Assembly (NCBI RefSeq): GCF_021462225.1
Contig: NC_061808.1
Coordinates: 24,651,119 to 24,715,118, forward strand
DNA length: 64,000 bases
From: Girardinichthys multiradiatus
Lineage: Eukaryota > Chordata > Actinopteri > Cyprinodontiformes > Goodeidae
Reading direction: 5' to 3'
Shown here: piece after piece, positions 34,929 to 45,750 of the stretch
How positions within the stretch are numbered: position 1 is the stretch's first letter
Layout of the letters: every line of letters starts with the position of its first letter
Program-made: the position numbers and the translations under genes
The notes under the pieces: model-generated
Databases searched by the model: none
Told to the model about the DNA's origin: nothing
The model's input: only the letters and a program-made list of their open reading frames with translations

Positions 34929-35840
34929 CATGTGGTATCCAGGTTCTTCATCTGAATCTGATTGAGCTTTTGCAGGAGCGATTAGGAGGATTAATACAGA
35001 TAATTATAGCTATCAAGTTTGTCGTATCTGAAACAAGAACTACAACCTTAGTGATCCAGAATTTTCAGTTTTGTAATTTCATGCAAACCTTACAATAGTC
35101 ATGTATTGTTAACACTGCCAAATGTAAGACAGCATAAAAAAAGCCCAACTGAGTCTGAGCAGCAGTTTCTCAAAGCAGTCGATGGACCAGTACATAGCCT
35201 GGAGATGTTGTTAGCCTCTCCCCTCTGATCAATGAAGAATGACAACGCCAGGGGCTAGGCAAAGTCCCATAGGCAATACATTTAGCCAGTACATGCCAGA
35301 AACAGTTGCTGCCCAAAATAGAAAGACCAACGGAAACATAAGAGCTGCTCAGATTTCCACGTTAAATCTTTAACATGTCATGTTTTATGTCTCGGTCTTA
35401 TTCTCAACATAAGTTTGTGTGTTGGTGAATTAAAACCTCAGAAAATACAAATCAGGGTGAGTGCTCAAATAAACTGAATTGTTAACTTGTGGAGATTTAG
35501 TAATGGTATATTCACATTGAGGTATGAACCTTTTACCTTCAGGTAACTGTATAATAATGCTTTTCTGCCCATTCATATAGTGCCATAAGTATACAAAATG
35601 AAACACAGATTTTCACCTCCACTCAAAGGGGCAAAGCCTTTAAACCTTTCCAGACAGGGAGACTTTCTGTGCTAGTTTGCCCTCTAGTTGCAGTTTTAGG
35701 AAAATGTGAACAATAGTGGACTTCATCAAAGAAGAACAACTATTAATTTTTCAATGTTGTAGTTTTTTATCCGTTTTCTTGTAAGTATTAACAAAGAGAT
35801 GTCAATCATGAAATTATTTCTTTTAGTATCTAAATTGCTT
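34929..35840. other. intergenic DNA
   Basis: No feature recognised. Confidence 0.45.
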
Positions 35841-35845
35841 GCTTT

Positions 35846-36360
35846 TGTCACAGTTTACTTGATATTGGACCCCACAATGCAGACGAGCAGGTAGCGTGAT
35901 GGTAAGTGAAAAAAGGTTTAATAACAAAAACTCACACTCAGCAGGAGGCAGGAATAAAACAAATGGGCAGGCAAGACAGGCATGGCATGATAAAAAAAAA
36001 TAAGACTTGGTTTGAAAACAAGACATGAGCATGAGAAATGTCTCTGCGACGACTAACAGAACAGGTGTGAATGTATGGCGTGAAAACCAGGTGGAGCAAG
36101 GAGACAGATTAACTTGAAGCAGGTGAACCGAATAAACTTAATTAACAGAACAAAATGTGACTGGAGCAAAACAGAGACTCTTGAAAACATGAAGCAAAAG
36201 CATAACCAGATCCGAAAACCAAACTTGACAAAACATGAACAAGACGACAAAACAAAAGTATGACCAGGAAATTAAACAGAAACATGATTCAAAACTTGAA
36301 CAGTGAAAAACATAAGGAAAAAACCAAAAACCAAAAACCAAACAACCTCAAATCATGACA
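35846..36360 (-). mobile_element. solo LTR with target duplication
   Basis: 515 bp beginning TGTCACAG and ending TCATGACA, so TG...CA ends with a short terminal inverted repeat (TGTCA/TGACA). The five bases GCTTT occur immediately before (35841-35845) and after (36361-36365), a 5-bp target duplication as made by Ty3/gypsy and some ERV integrases. No internal coding region, as expected after LTR-LTR recombination. Orientation is inferred from its similarity to fish LTRs and is uncertain. Confidence 0.75.
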
Positions 36361-36365
36361 GCTTT

Positions 36366-37080
36366 TTATTAATTCATGGCTGCAACTAAAGAACAAGAAG
36401 CTTCTTTGAAAGAGTAACATCGACATAACTTCCAAACAACTACAGGTAAGCATCCTGTTCCCAAGTACTACTCATTTTCTTCTCATGAGTTTGAGATCCA
36501 ACAGTATTGCGGCTGCCTTTAAAGGATTACAAAAAAATTGGGAGAAAAATTCAAAAGATTACATGATTCATGCTGAGTTTAGTTTTCATAAACTGAGCTA
36601 GTATCTGATTTTTTGAAAGGCATCTATTTTTTGTCTTACTCCACAGGCAGACTTGTTCAAACTGGGGCTCAATGCCAAAAGCAAGTATGTAGCCCACCAC
36701 TGTTTTTTTTTTGTCATCATTTAGCTGGCTTACTATTGCTTATTACTACAGTTCTGTCTTATGTATCTCAATTCACAGTTGCAGTCTTCCTTAAAATCTG
36801 TCTCTTGCCATTTGTTTCAAGATCAATGAGATCTCAGTTCACTTGAATTTTAGCTTTTGGAGCTTCTGGCCCAGGGTGTTTATACAGATGCCATAATTTT
36901 TTGTGTGCTCATGGCAGGGTTGCATATCATTGTCTACCAACCTGTGGTTATTTTGAGATGAAAGAGCAATGAATTTCAGTGTGAAAAGATGGTGATTTGT
37001 CCTTTAATGAGTGATGCTTAAGATATTAAATACTGATGGGCTATAACCCTGGCTTCTGACATTGGATAAGCAAAAACCCA
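36366..37080. other. intergenic DNA
   Basis: No feature recognised. Confidence 0.45.
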
Positions 37081-37081
37081 G

Positions 37082-37385
37082 TCATGGAAGATATTAGGAG
37101 AGACTATGGAGAAAGATTTTTGGTTAGTCTCAATGAAGTTCTGGAAGACCATTTGATCATTCATCAAGAAAAATAGGATTAGGCCTGGAGGACTGGGGTG
37201 GTGGTTGGCCGCAGACCTGGACAGAGGATATTGTCGGACAATGAATGAAGTTCTTTGAGAATCTCTTTAATCTGATAACCATCTCCTCTCCAGAGAAGGC
37301 AGAGTGTAAGAACCATGTATAATAAGTTGAATACATCACCTTAGCAGAGGTTGCAAAGGCTGTTCAAGAACTCCCTAGTGGCGAC
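37082..37385 (+). mobile_element. non-LTR retrotransposon fragment
   Basis: The order of motifs (GAGAGACTATGGAGAAAG, then GGACAGAGGATATTGTCGGA, AATGAATGAAGTTCTTTGAG, and later CACCTTAGCAGAGGTTGCAA) matches, in diverged form, the linker between endonuclease and reverse transcriptase of a common fish LINE. No open frame survives. The clade was not determined. Confidence 0.5.
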
Positions 37386-38102
37386 CCCCACCCCACACCC
37401 AGCCCGCTGGCTTGGAGTCCTCTGGGTCACACTGTTGTTTTTTGCAGATAGTGTCTTCAAGCAATTATCTTCAGCATTCACTAAACCAGTCTGAAGTGGC
37501 TGGAATGCGAGTCAAGATGGATAGCAGGATTGAGACTTCATTTGAGAAAATCACTCCAGTCTGTCATGGTGAAGAAAGAGGTGAGTCATGAAGAAAAGCT
37601 CTCAAGGTCCCTGTCAGGATGGATGAGCTGGGAAGTGTCTTTCTGATAACTATGTGTTAAATTAGCTTGCCATATTATTAGTGACAGGGTAGCTTTTTTA
37701 GAGTAAGGATACAAAATCTGCAATTGGCAATGCTGTACCCTTAGTTTATACAGCGCAGGGCGGCGCAGAGCTGCTCTGAGAAGCATGCGTGGGAAATGCA
37801 AGATCGTGTGATAACAGCCAGCAGATTTTATTGCACAGATTAGAGCTCTTCCAATGTAAAGAAGGAGTGGCACAAAATGGTGCCAAAATGTGAAGCATGG
37901 CGGGGCACTGCGAAGGTGCATTCAGTGTAAATGATGGGTTAGGTACAATCTCTCCATAACTATTAACCAAGTCAGACTGTTCAGTTCTACTGTATAATAA
38001 CTCGTGCAATAACCTCTGTATTTGTATGAAATACCTGCAATAATTGTCACATTATCAAAGTTACCTCTACTTTATACTGTACACGTTATTTTATTTTATT
38101 CT
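37386..38102. other. intergenic DNA
   Basis: Short ORFs at 37.59-38.01 kb on the minus strand overlap in two frames and show no family resemblance. Confidence 0.45.
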
Positions 38103-38107
38103 ATTAT

Positions 38108-39123
38108 TGTCGCGTTTTGTGGTTTAGAGTGACCAACGAGCAGACAAGAGCTAGGCAGCAGCAAGTTTAAAGGAGTCTTCAGCTTTATTCCCAAGATTCC
38201 TCCAAAACAAAGCAAAGCATTGCCGGTACTTAAGCAAAGACGAAAAGTCCAAAACTTACTAAATTGGTCTTGGCAGGAACATGGTACAAGCACATAGACA
38301 TGGGTGGAGAACGGAAGGAACCACCCAAGTACAATGATAACCGGAGAGCTAATAAACAGAGGGGAGTGAGGTATGGACCAATGAAACACTGAGGCAGGTA
38401 ATCAGATGAGAATGGAAATCAGGTGTGGACCAGGCTATAGAGAACTGAGGGAATCTGGGTGGTTGCTAAGGTGACCAAACTAGAAGACAAAAGGGAGCAT
38501 GAGGGAAGCTAGACAATAACTTTACCAAAGGGACCTGACTACAAAAACAAAACTATAAATAACAAAACTCAGGGAAACATATCTAAGCAAAACAATGGAC
38601 AAAAATAATAAACCAAAAGAAACATAAGAACCTTAAATAATCATTAACTAAAGTAAACTGAGAAACTAGAGGGATTAGAAGAAACACCAAAACCTAATAA
38701 TTAACAAAGAACCCATAAAGAAACCCTGACCATAAATAAACAAAAACTAAACCACAAAAAGGGAACCAGGACGAGACGGGACATAGAAAATAAACTAGTA
38801 AACAAAAGCGCAAGTGAACGAATCTCAAAACATAAATAAACACAGATATACTAAATGGGAAACTAAACTAGAAACTACAAGGAAGACAAGGGAACTAGAA
38901 TAACAACAAATATAATAATAATAATAATACAAAGTAATAAGAAAGTAACCATAAGGAAAACTAAAGAATGAAAAGGACAGAAAAGGACAAAACACTAGGA
39001 GGTGGTAGAGGGAACAAAACTAACAGGGAGCAAAATAAAATAAACAAACATGACTACCAAAACCTCAAACTAAATAAACGATTGAAAACACAACACCACA
39101 ACAAATTCCAAAATGTCACAACA
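38108..39123 (-). mobile_element. LTR-like element with target duplication
   Basis: 1016 bp beginning TGTCGCGTTTTG and ending ATGTCACAACA. ATTAT occurs directly before (38103-38107) and after (39124-39128), giving a 5-bp target duplication. The interior is A-rich on the plus strand from about 38.5 kb and holds no retroviral gene. A solo LTR is the simplest reading; the orientation is uncertain. Confidence 0.55.
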
Positions 39124-39207
39124 ATTATTACTACTTATTTTTGCATGTTTGCCTTGTTTCTCTTTGATTGCGCATTTTACACGTATCTGCACCCTATTTG
39201 TATCATA

Positions 39208-39973
39208 GTGTTACGTATGGCTCTGACCCACATGCAGAATCACGCCCAAGGGAAACAGGTACAAGTTTGAAAAAGGTTTTTTTAAGGAGAATGGATCGGT
39301 ATGGTGTGCAGGAACAACTGTAAGGAAAAACGACAGGTAAGTGGCACAGTAAACGAAACCGGAACTTGAATGTGAAATGTCTCTTACTAGGAGGGAGTAG
39401 GCAAGTAGGAGGAGAGGGATTCGGACTAGAGAAGAAGTGAATATGGAGACAATGGTAAGTCCGATGATTTCTTAGTTACTTGGGCTAGAGCTTGGAGTGC
39501 AGGCGAAGCATCAGCGGAGAGGTGGAGGGTGGACAGGTTAGGTTGAATGGTCTCTGGAGAATCCGGGTCCGGAAGCAGCCAGCCGGCGAAGTTCCAGAGT
39601 TCGGCGTCGGGTAGGTGTATGTGGAAGATCCTTCCTGGGGAACCACAGTCCATTAAGGGCTTAACCTGAGATACATGGAAGGTAGGGTGTACTCGTAAAG
39701 AGGAAGGCAACCTGAGGCGAATGGCAGAGAGACCGACTAAGGACTCAATAACGTAGGGCTCAATAAACCTAGGTGACAACTTCTTTGACATGGCCTTGAG
39801 AGGGATGTCCCGGGAGGATAACCAAACCCTTTGTCCCGGCTGATAAACAGGAGCTGGCCGTCTCTTGCGGTCAGCAATACGTTTGTTCTGGGCCGCAGTC
39901 CCGATTGAGCGCCTGAACTGTTTGTCTCCACATAAGTTCACATCGGCGAACATGATGGCGAACAGAGGGTACA
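39208..39973 (-). repeat. 766-bp direct repeat, copy A
   Basis: Extends from GTGTTACGTATGG (39208) to GAACAGAGGGTAC (39973). Matches copy B at 42442-43209 with about ten scattered differences seen by eye. It contains the integrase C-terminus plus about 215 bp of terminal non-coding sequence. Confidence 0.9.
39426..39973 (-). pseudogene. pol: Ty3/gypsy integrase C-terminus (internal copy)
   Basis: The open frame includes [40 protein letters not shown] and [13 protein letters not shown]. This is the GPY/F-type C-terminal domain of gypsy integrases. In related elements it precedes a chromodomain that directs integration to chromatin marks; the residues following here (about 60) do not show clear chromodomain aromatic residues. 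It is nearly identical to 43209-42664. Confidence 0.82.
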
Positions 39974-40481
39974 GCCACGTCGACCTCGTCAGCCACGAAC
40001 AGAGGTGGCTAGTACCCTAATGAGGTTTCAAAGGGGGAAACTCCTGTAGCAGACAAGACCTGTGAGTTGATAGCATACTCAACCCAAGGGAGATGCTCAG
40101 CCCTGTCTAACGGGGCAGAAGAGGTCACACACCTAAGTGTGGACTCGAGCTGCTGGTTGAGTCTTTCTACTTGTCCGTTAGATTGGGGATGGTGACCTGA
40201 AGTCAGTTAAAGCTTGGCTCCTAAAACTGAGCAAAACTGTCGTCAAACCTGGGAAATAAACTGGGGCCCTCAGTCAGACAGAATATCCTGTGGTATACCG
40301 TGTAAGCGAAAAACGTGCTAGAAAAACGTGAGAGTACTGTTCCCACCCCAGTGGCGGAGGCGTCGACTTCCAAAATGAACTGTCTGGAGGGATCTGGATG
40401 TTTTAAGATGGGTGCCTGGGCGAACTTCTCCTGAAGAACACGGAAGGCTTGATCCACAGCAGAGTTCCAAAGGAAGTGCAC
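39974..40481 (-). pseudogene. pol: partial RNase H and integrase core
   Basis: RNase H begins normally ([20 protein letters not shown], then [17 protein letters not shown], with the first Asp) and then jumps at about 40320 into integrase core. The rest of RNase H, the integrase zinc domain and the first catalytic Asp are missing. Further on HHPQSNGQVERLNQQLES is readable, with the third catalytic residue Glu. Frameshifts are frequent. The sequence runs continuously into the integrase C-terminus at 39973. Confidence 0.75.
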
Positions 40482-40574
40482 TTTAGTGGAAGTTAGTGCA
40501 GTTAAAGGTGCTGCCGTCTGGCTGTAGTTCCGGATGAAGCGGCGGTAGGAATTGGCGAAGACGAGAAACTTCTG

Positions 40575-41219
40575 TCATTGTTTCCGTGAGTCCGGAACAG
40601 GCCACTCCAGCACAGCCTTAACCTTCTCTGGGTCTGCACGGAGTTGTCCACCCTCTAGAATAAAACCTAAGAAGGTTACAGAGGTCTGGTGAAATTCACA
40701 TTTCTCCGCTTTCACGTACAGTTTGTTCTCTAAAAGTCTTTGTAACACCAGATGAACGTGATGCTGGTGAGTCTTCAGGTGCTTAGAATAAATCAAAATA
40801 TCGTCTAGGTAGACAAACACAAAAATGTTCAAAAAATCCCTGAGGACGTCATTAACAAGTGCTTGGAAGACAGCATGGGCATTGCAGAGGCCGAAGGGCA
40901 TGACTAAGAATTCAAAACTTCCGAGTGGGGTCTTAAAAGCTGTCTTCCACTCATCCCCCTGGCGGATCCTAACTAGGTGGTAGGCATTCCTAAGGTCAAG
41001 TTTAGTGAAAACTGTGGCCTCGCGGACAGGTTCAAAAGCTGAAGAAAGTAAAAGAAGGGGATACTTGTTCTTAACCGTAATGTTATTAAGCCCCCTATAA
41101 TCAATACAGGGCCTTAAAGAACCATCCTTCTTCTTGACGAAAAAGAAACCTGCACCTAGGGGTAATGAAGAAGGGCGGATAAGGCCGGTAGCCAGGGACT
41201 CATTAATATATTTTTCCAT
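40575..41219 (-). pseudogene. pol: Ty3/gypsy reverse transcriptase core
   Basis: 214 open codons cover the RT fingers and palm: [40 protein letters not shown] (first catalytic Asp), [18 protein letters not shown] and the active site [17 protein letters not shown] is intact, and [14 protein letters not shown] marks the thumb/connection. This is the best kept part of the element. It makes DNA from element RNA, but lies in a frame cut off from gag and RNase H. Confidence 0.92.
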
Positions 41220-41306
41220 AGTCTGCTGCTCATGTGTAGAAATGTGATCCCACCTGCTGGTGGGCAGGGAAACTCCTGGAAGTAAATCAATGGCGCAATC
41301 ATAGGG

Positions 41307-41854
41307 TCAGTATGGAGGTAACGAAAGCGCCTTAGATTTGTTGAACACTTGTTTAAGATCATGGTATATCAAAGGTACCCAGGTAAGATCTGGAAAATCA
41401 CTCTCCTCAACAACTGAGTCAGGGGGAATGGGAGCAACTGCAGACTGTAGGCAGGTAGTGTGGCAACTGGTGGACCAGGACTCAACTCTTCCCTTAACCC
41501 AATCAAGGTGAGGATTGTGTTTACTAAGCCAAGGGAAACCCAGCACCATGGCATGCGTAGCTACAGGAAAATGTAGAAGGAAATTAATTCTCGATGATTG
41601 CCAGATAACAAGAGGGCTATAGGTTTAGTTTGGTGAGTACTACGAGACAATTCCTGACCATTGAGGGGCATCACAAGACGTGGTGCTGTTAAAGCCACAG
41701 TCTCGATCCCAGCTGCTTTAACTAGATCCAAGTCTATAAGATTCTGTTCACTTCCTGAATCAACCAGTGCAGAGAGATTGTGTACCTGTTGGTTAAGTAG
41801 TAACGTGGCTGGCAAACAAAATCTGAGGGATTTGTGTGAAACAGTCTGGGCCAC
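41307..41854 (-). pseudogene. pol: Ty3/gypsy protease and RT N-terminal linker
   Basis: The first open part (41854-41561) contains LSALVDSGSEQNLIDLDLV, an aspartic protease active site of DSG type. The next frame (41549-41307) has VLGFPWLSKHNPHLDW, then DLKQVFNKSKALSLPPY, the conserved passage just before reverse transcriptase in sushi-like elements. Two frameshifts separate gag, protease and this part, so no polyprotein can be made. Confidence 0.8.
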
Positions 41855-41867
41855 GGTATGTTCCTTT

Positions 41868-42441
41868 CTACAGACGGACCTGATCTTTTGGCCGAGGAGG
41901 ACAAGTAGGACAGTCGGCTACAAGATGCTCTATGGAGCCACAATAAAAACATTGCCTAGCCTGCCAGTGCCTCTGCCTTTCCTCGTTAGTGAGGTGCGCC
42001 CTACCCACCTGCATAGGTTCAGTTTCTCCAGATTCTGCTGCAAGGTTACGAAAATCTATAGCAAATTCTGTTAGCGGTCTACCCCGCTGCTTAATAGTCC
42101 ATAACCTTTGACCTGAAGCCATATAATCAATACAGAAAGAAACATTTCTCATAAACTCCTTCTCAAAATCAGAAAATGTGCAACCAAACTGGACACAACT
42201 AGGAAAACGGGACTCAGCCCATCTTAGTGCTTTTCCTGACAAAAGGCCAATAACATAAGAAATCTTAGAGTCATTATGGGGGAAAGAGTGGGGGAAACGA
42301 TTGAACACCAAAAAACATTGTAACAAGAAACCCTTACAGTCAACGTAAGGTGGAATCGTGAGACTGAATATGGTGTGTATGATCGGAAAGAATTCTATTG
42401 AGCGCCTCTGCTGGGTCAGGCTGGCTCGAGTATTCTGTCAT
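41868..42441 (-). pseudogene. gag: Ty3/gypsy gag
   Basis: The ATG at 42441 opens MTEYSSQPDPAEALNRIL and reaches a stop near 42340. The rest is open from 42326 (CFLVFNRFPHSFPHNDSKIS, then YVIGLLSGKALRWAESRF), the capsid-like block of sushi-type gag, and ends with one zinc knuckle (CFYCGSIEHLVADC, of the form C-x2-C-x4-H-x4-C). Between the two pieces sequence is missing. The protein would package element RNA in cytoplasmic particles. The ATG lies only three bases from the end of the upstream terminal repeat, leaving no room for a usual tRNA primer site. Confidence 0.8.
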
Positions 42442-43209
42442 TGTGTTACGTATGGCTCTGACCCACATGCAGAATCATGCCCAAGGGAAACGGGTACAAG
42501 TTTGAAAAAGGTTTTTTAAGGAGAATGGATCGGTATGGTGTGCAGGAAGAACTGTAAGGAAAAACGACAGGTAAGTGGCACAGTAAACGAAACCGGAACT
42601 TAAATGTGAAATGTCTCTTACTAGGAGGGAGTAGGCAATCCGCCAGGAGGAGAGGGATTCGGACTAGAGAAGAAGTGAATATGGTGACAATGGTAAGTCC
42701 GATGATTTCTTAGTTACTTGGGCTAGAGCTTGGAGTGCAGGCGAAGCATCAGCGGAGAGGTGGAGGGTGGACAGGTTAGGTTGAATGGTCTCTGGAGAAT
42801 CCGGGTCCGGAAGCAGCCAGCCGGCGAAGTTCCAGAGTTCGGCGTCGGGTAGGTGTATGTGGAAGATCCTTCCTGGGGAACCACAGTCCATTAAGGGCTT
42901 AACCTGAGATACATGGAAGGTAGGGTGTACTCGTAAAGAGGAAGGCAACCTGAGGCGAATGGCCGAGAGACCGACTAAGGACTCAATAACGTAGGGCTCA
43001 ATAAACCTAGGTGACAACTTCTTTGACATGGCCTTGAGAGGGATGTCCCGGGAGGATAACCAAACCCTTTGTCCCGGCTGATAAACAGGAGCTGGCCGTC
43101 TCTTGCGGTCAGCAATACGTTTGTTCTGGGCCGCAGTCCCGATTGAGCGCCTGAACTGTTTGTCTCCACGTAAGTTCACATCGGCGAACATGATGGCGAA
43201 CAGAGGGTA
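42442..43209 (-). repeat. 766-bp direct repeat, copy B
   Basis: Lies directly upstream of gag, where a 5' LTR should be, yet carries integrase coding sequence. Small differences from copy A include GCAATCCGCCAGGAGGAG for GCAAGTAGGAGGAG and single substitutions. Its upper end at GAGGGTAC joins a 23-bp piece (ATGTGGAAGATCCTTCC...) that also occurs inside both repeats. Confidence 0.9.
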
Positions 43210-43658
43210 CATGTGGAAGATCCTTCCTGGGGAGATCCTAGGAGCGAGGCTAGTGCGAAACGAAGCCACCGGGGCCAGCCTGGGTAACCTCCAGGTAGTC
43301 GCCGGTATAATCCTTGGAAGGTCCTTGAAAACGTAGTTAGTGTTTGAACGAAGCCACTGGTGCCAGCCTGGGTAACCTCCAGGTAGTTGCCGGGTCATTT
43401 CACTAAGAAGAACAAAGAACAAGTTAAACGTTGTCGAAGGCAAAGTACACATAAACTTAATTAATACGAGGCTGGCTGAGTAGCTACCACAGAGGCTAAT
43501 ACTCGAGCGACGAGATGCTGGCTGCTTCCTGCTTAAGTACTCCAGAACTCAATCACCGAGATGGAAAACACCTGTCTCCACCACTGCTGAGCACTAGCGC
43601 CTACAAGGAGTCAAGAAACACAGGCAAAAACATACAACAGAAACTCCAGCCTCGACAA
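43210..43658 (-). repeat. LTR-like 5' segment of the gypsy element
   Basis: Minus strand starts TGTCGAGGCTGGAG and includes TACTTAAGCAGGAAGC, a plausible promoter/start region. Near the inner end a 44-bp unit (GAAGCCACCGGGGCCAGCCT and following) occurs twice, at about 43262 and 43352. No counterpart was found at the 39.2-kb end. Confidence 0.55.
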
Positions 43659-43679
43659 CTTGTGTGTTACTGAGAGCTG

Positions 43680-43735
43680 CTATAACAAGTTCATATTGCC
43701 ATTGTGAGATTAATAAAGTCTATCTTATCTTAACA
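43680..43735 (+). repeat. LINE-type tail
   Basis: CATTGTGAGATTAATAAAGT followed by CTATCTTATCTTA is the typical 3' tail of a group of fish non-LTR elements ending in TCTTA units. Only the tail is present. Confidence 0.5.
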
Positions 43736-45110
43736 CAAGTGTTCTTATTAGGAGAATCTTTTTTCACTTTTAATTGTAGGTTGTATAGTTTGTGGCAACA
43801 TTAAAAATGAGCCTTTTCACTTTTGGTAGTGTGCTAAAAGCATCATACCTTCTTTCCATTGTTTTAATGTTTTCGCCACCACCAGCAGGTTTGCTATGCT
43901 ACACACTGAATAGCTTTTTTTCCTCTATATTTTGCATGTGCACAGACAAAACTATCGCAGTTGAATGTTCTATTAGGGATTGGGTATTAAATTGTCTTTA
44001 GAAAATAGGAGGGATTAGACACTTTGTATGTATGTAGTCATGTTGTACAGCAGATGAAAAATGAACTATTTTGGACCAGGTTCTGACATTAGGGTCATTG
44101 CTGCATCAAGTCTTCTCTATTATGACAAGGTGAACAATAACAGTAAAGACACAGGTTAATTAGTGCGATTCCTTGCCGCTGTTGCTCTGCACTAGTGACT
44201 AATTTAATGGTTTTATTACTCTGGCTTTCTGTCTAATTAAATTGCTCTAATCTTATTTGCAAAGTATTGCGAGGTGTAAGTTCAATGTGCTCCCAAGAGC
44301 TTTGGGTTTGTCACAGTGGGAACACATATTGACTCATATTCTATGCTGCTTGAATAAGTATCAAATGTCAAAATAAATTAAACTTTCAGAGATGATTTTT
44401 TAGATCATACCAAATTTCTAAGATTTTGAAAGAAGCTATATGAATTCTTAACACTGCTCCGTTTCAGTGGACTAAGATGTTTCAGAGATGACTGTCAAAT
44501 GGATTTTATTGTAATGTTTTTAAGTGCCTTTGAGAAATATTGTTGCTGCTTTTTAAATAATATTCAGTCCAGTGCCTATCCACTTTCAGAGTATTGATTT
44601 GGGGTTTATTAAGCCACTTCACTCTGACCTATGAATCGTTCAGGCATAAAAAGGCCCCTAAACTGTGTGTACACATAACAGAAAACTTTGCAGTGAAAAA
44701 AATAATGTAAATTGCCTTCTTGGCTCTTCATTGCCAGCAGCCTGTCAAAGAGACAACTGGGATTATTTCCCTGCACAGTTTAAAAAAACATAAAATGGTA
44801 TTTTAGCACCAATAGGATGATTGAGGAGCTAGCTGAAAATTTGGCATACAATAGATGAACAAGTAAATGAGCATGGATTTGTCTGTAGTTAGGTCTTAAA
44901 TGTATTTTGAGATGCTGCTCTTGTTCTTTTTTTAGCATGACACGTTTCTTTTCTTCTACTTGTGTACTTTTAGTTTTTGAGTATATGTTGAACTACAGTG
45001 CAATTTCTTCTGAATTTTCCTTTTCTGTCATACTTAATTTAGTCATCATACAAATTTTATATATCAGACAAAGAAACCTATAGTAAATACAAAAAGCGGC
45101 TTTCAAATGA
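43736..45110. other. intergenic DNA
   Basis: No gene recognised. A non-repetitive stretch at 44140-44320 with several TAATTA-type motifs is discussed as a possible conserved non-coding element. Confidence 0.45.
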
Positions 45111-45750
45111 AGAATTTATTTATTAAGAGATGAAAGTTATACAAACTAATCTGGTCCTATGTGGAAATACAGTTGGGCTTTGGTTAACTCTTGAATTTAA
45201 TGTTATGAAACCCAATTTTTGGTATAGTTTCACTTGCCACACCCAGGACTGATTACTGTCCGATTCAGGAAATCACCTTAGTAGTACCTTTCTGACAACA
45301 TGAAGTTAGATCAGTGTTTTGAAAATGCAGTATATCATACCCCAATCCACAGAAAGAGAGAACAGATGAGATACAAAGTATCCACTGGAACATCCAGTGT
45401 TTTTAATTAAAACAGTTATGCAAAGAATTGTGAATCAGACATTCTCCATTTCAATGTAAATTAATAATTGCAAGTTATCACCAATGCTTGATAACAGCTG
45501 CTCCTGTGAAGGGGGCAAAAGTAGTTGTTGGGTTTAGAGGAAATTGCATTTTCCCCCAGGGCCTAGTTGGTTTGCATTTTTGTTTTTTCATCAATGAAAT
45601 CATCATTTTAAATAGCTTTTTATCACTCAGGTTATCTTTGATTAATTGTGTTGAATTGTTTTGATGATCTGAAACATTTAACATTCAACAAATGCAAAAT
45701 AAGAAATCTGATTGGGGTAAAATACTTTTTCACAAAACTACATGTGGTGT
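45110..45750. mobile_element. short Tc1-type non-autonomous relic
   Basis: The left part (CTTGCCACACCCAGGACTGA, then AGGAAATCACCTTAGTAGTA) and the right end (GATCTGAAACATTTAACATTC, then TACTTTTTCACAAAACTACA) match a frequent fish Tc1/mariner family whose ends read 'ACTTTTTCACA..ACT'. It is too short for a transposase and has no coding remnant. Confidence 0.55.

Larger units (their letters stand above)
39211..43658 (-). mobile_element. Ty3/gypsy retrotransposon, rearranged
   Basis: Minus-strand order: LTR-like start TGTCGAGGCTGG (43658), a first copy of the integrase C-terminus plus terminal sequence (43209-42442), gag (42441-41868), protease (41854-41561), RT (41549-40575), partial RNase H, integrase core and C-terminus (40481-39426), and the terminal segment ending CGTAACA (39211). 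Domain order PR-RT-RH-IN and the sequences place it in Ty3/gypsy, near the sushi-type fish elements whose gag gave rise to mammalian RTL genes. Two 766-bp direct repeats flank the coding part. No target duplication was found at the outermost ends. Confidence 0.75.

Noticed and set aside
36613..36846. 77-codon ORF on the plus strand
   Set aside because: Chance ORF in AT-rich DNA without family resemblance.
39211..39426. A standard short 3' LTR of about 215 bp for the gypsy element
   Set aside because: No TG start or promoter could be found after the integrase frame, and the homologous copy before gag extends far into integrase, so the LTR limit cannot be placed there with confidence.
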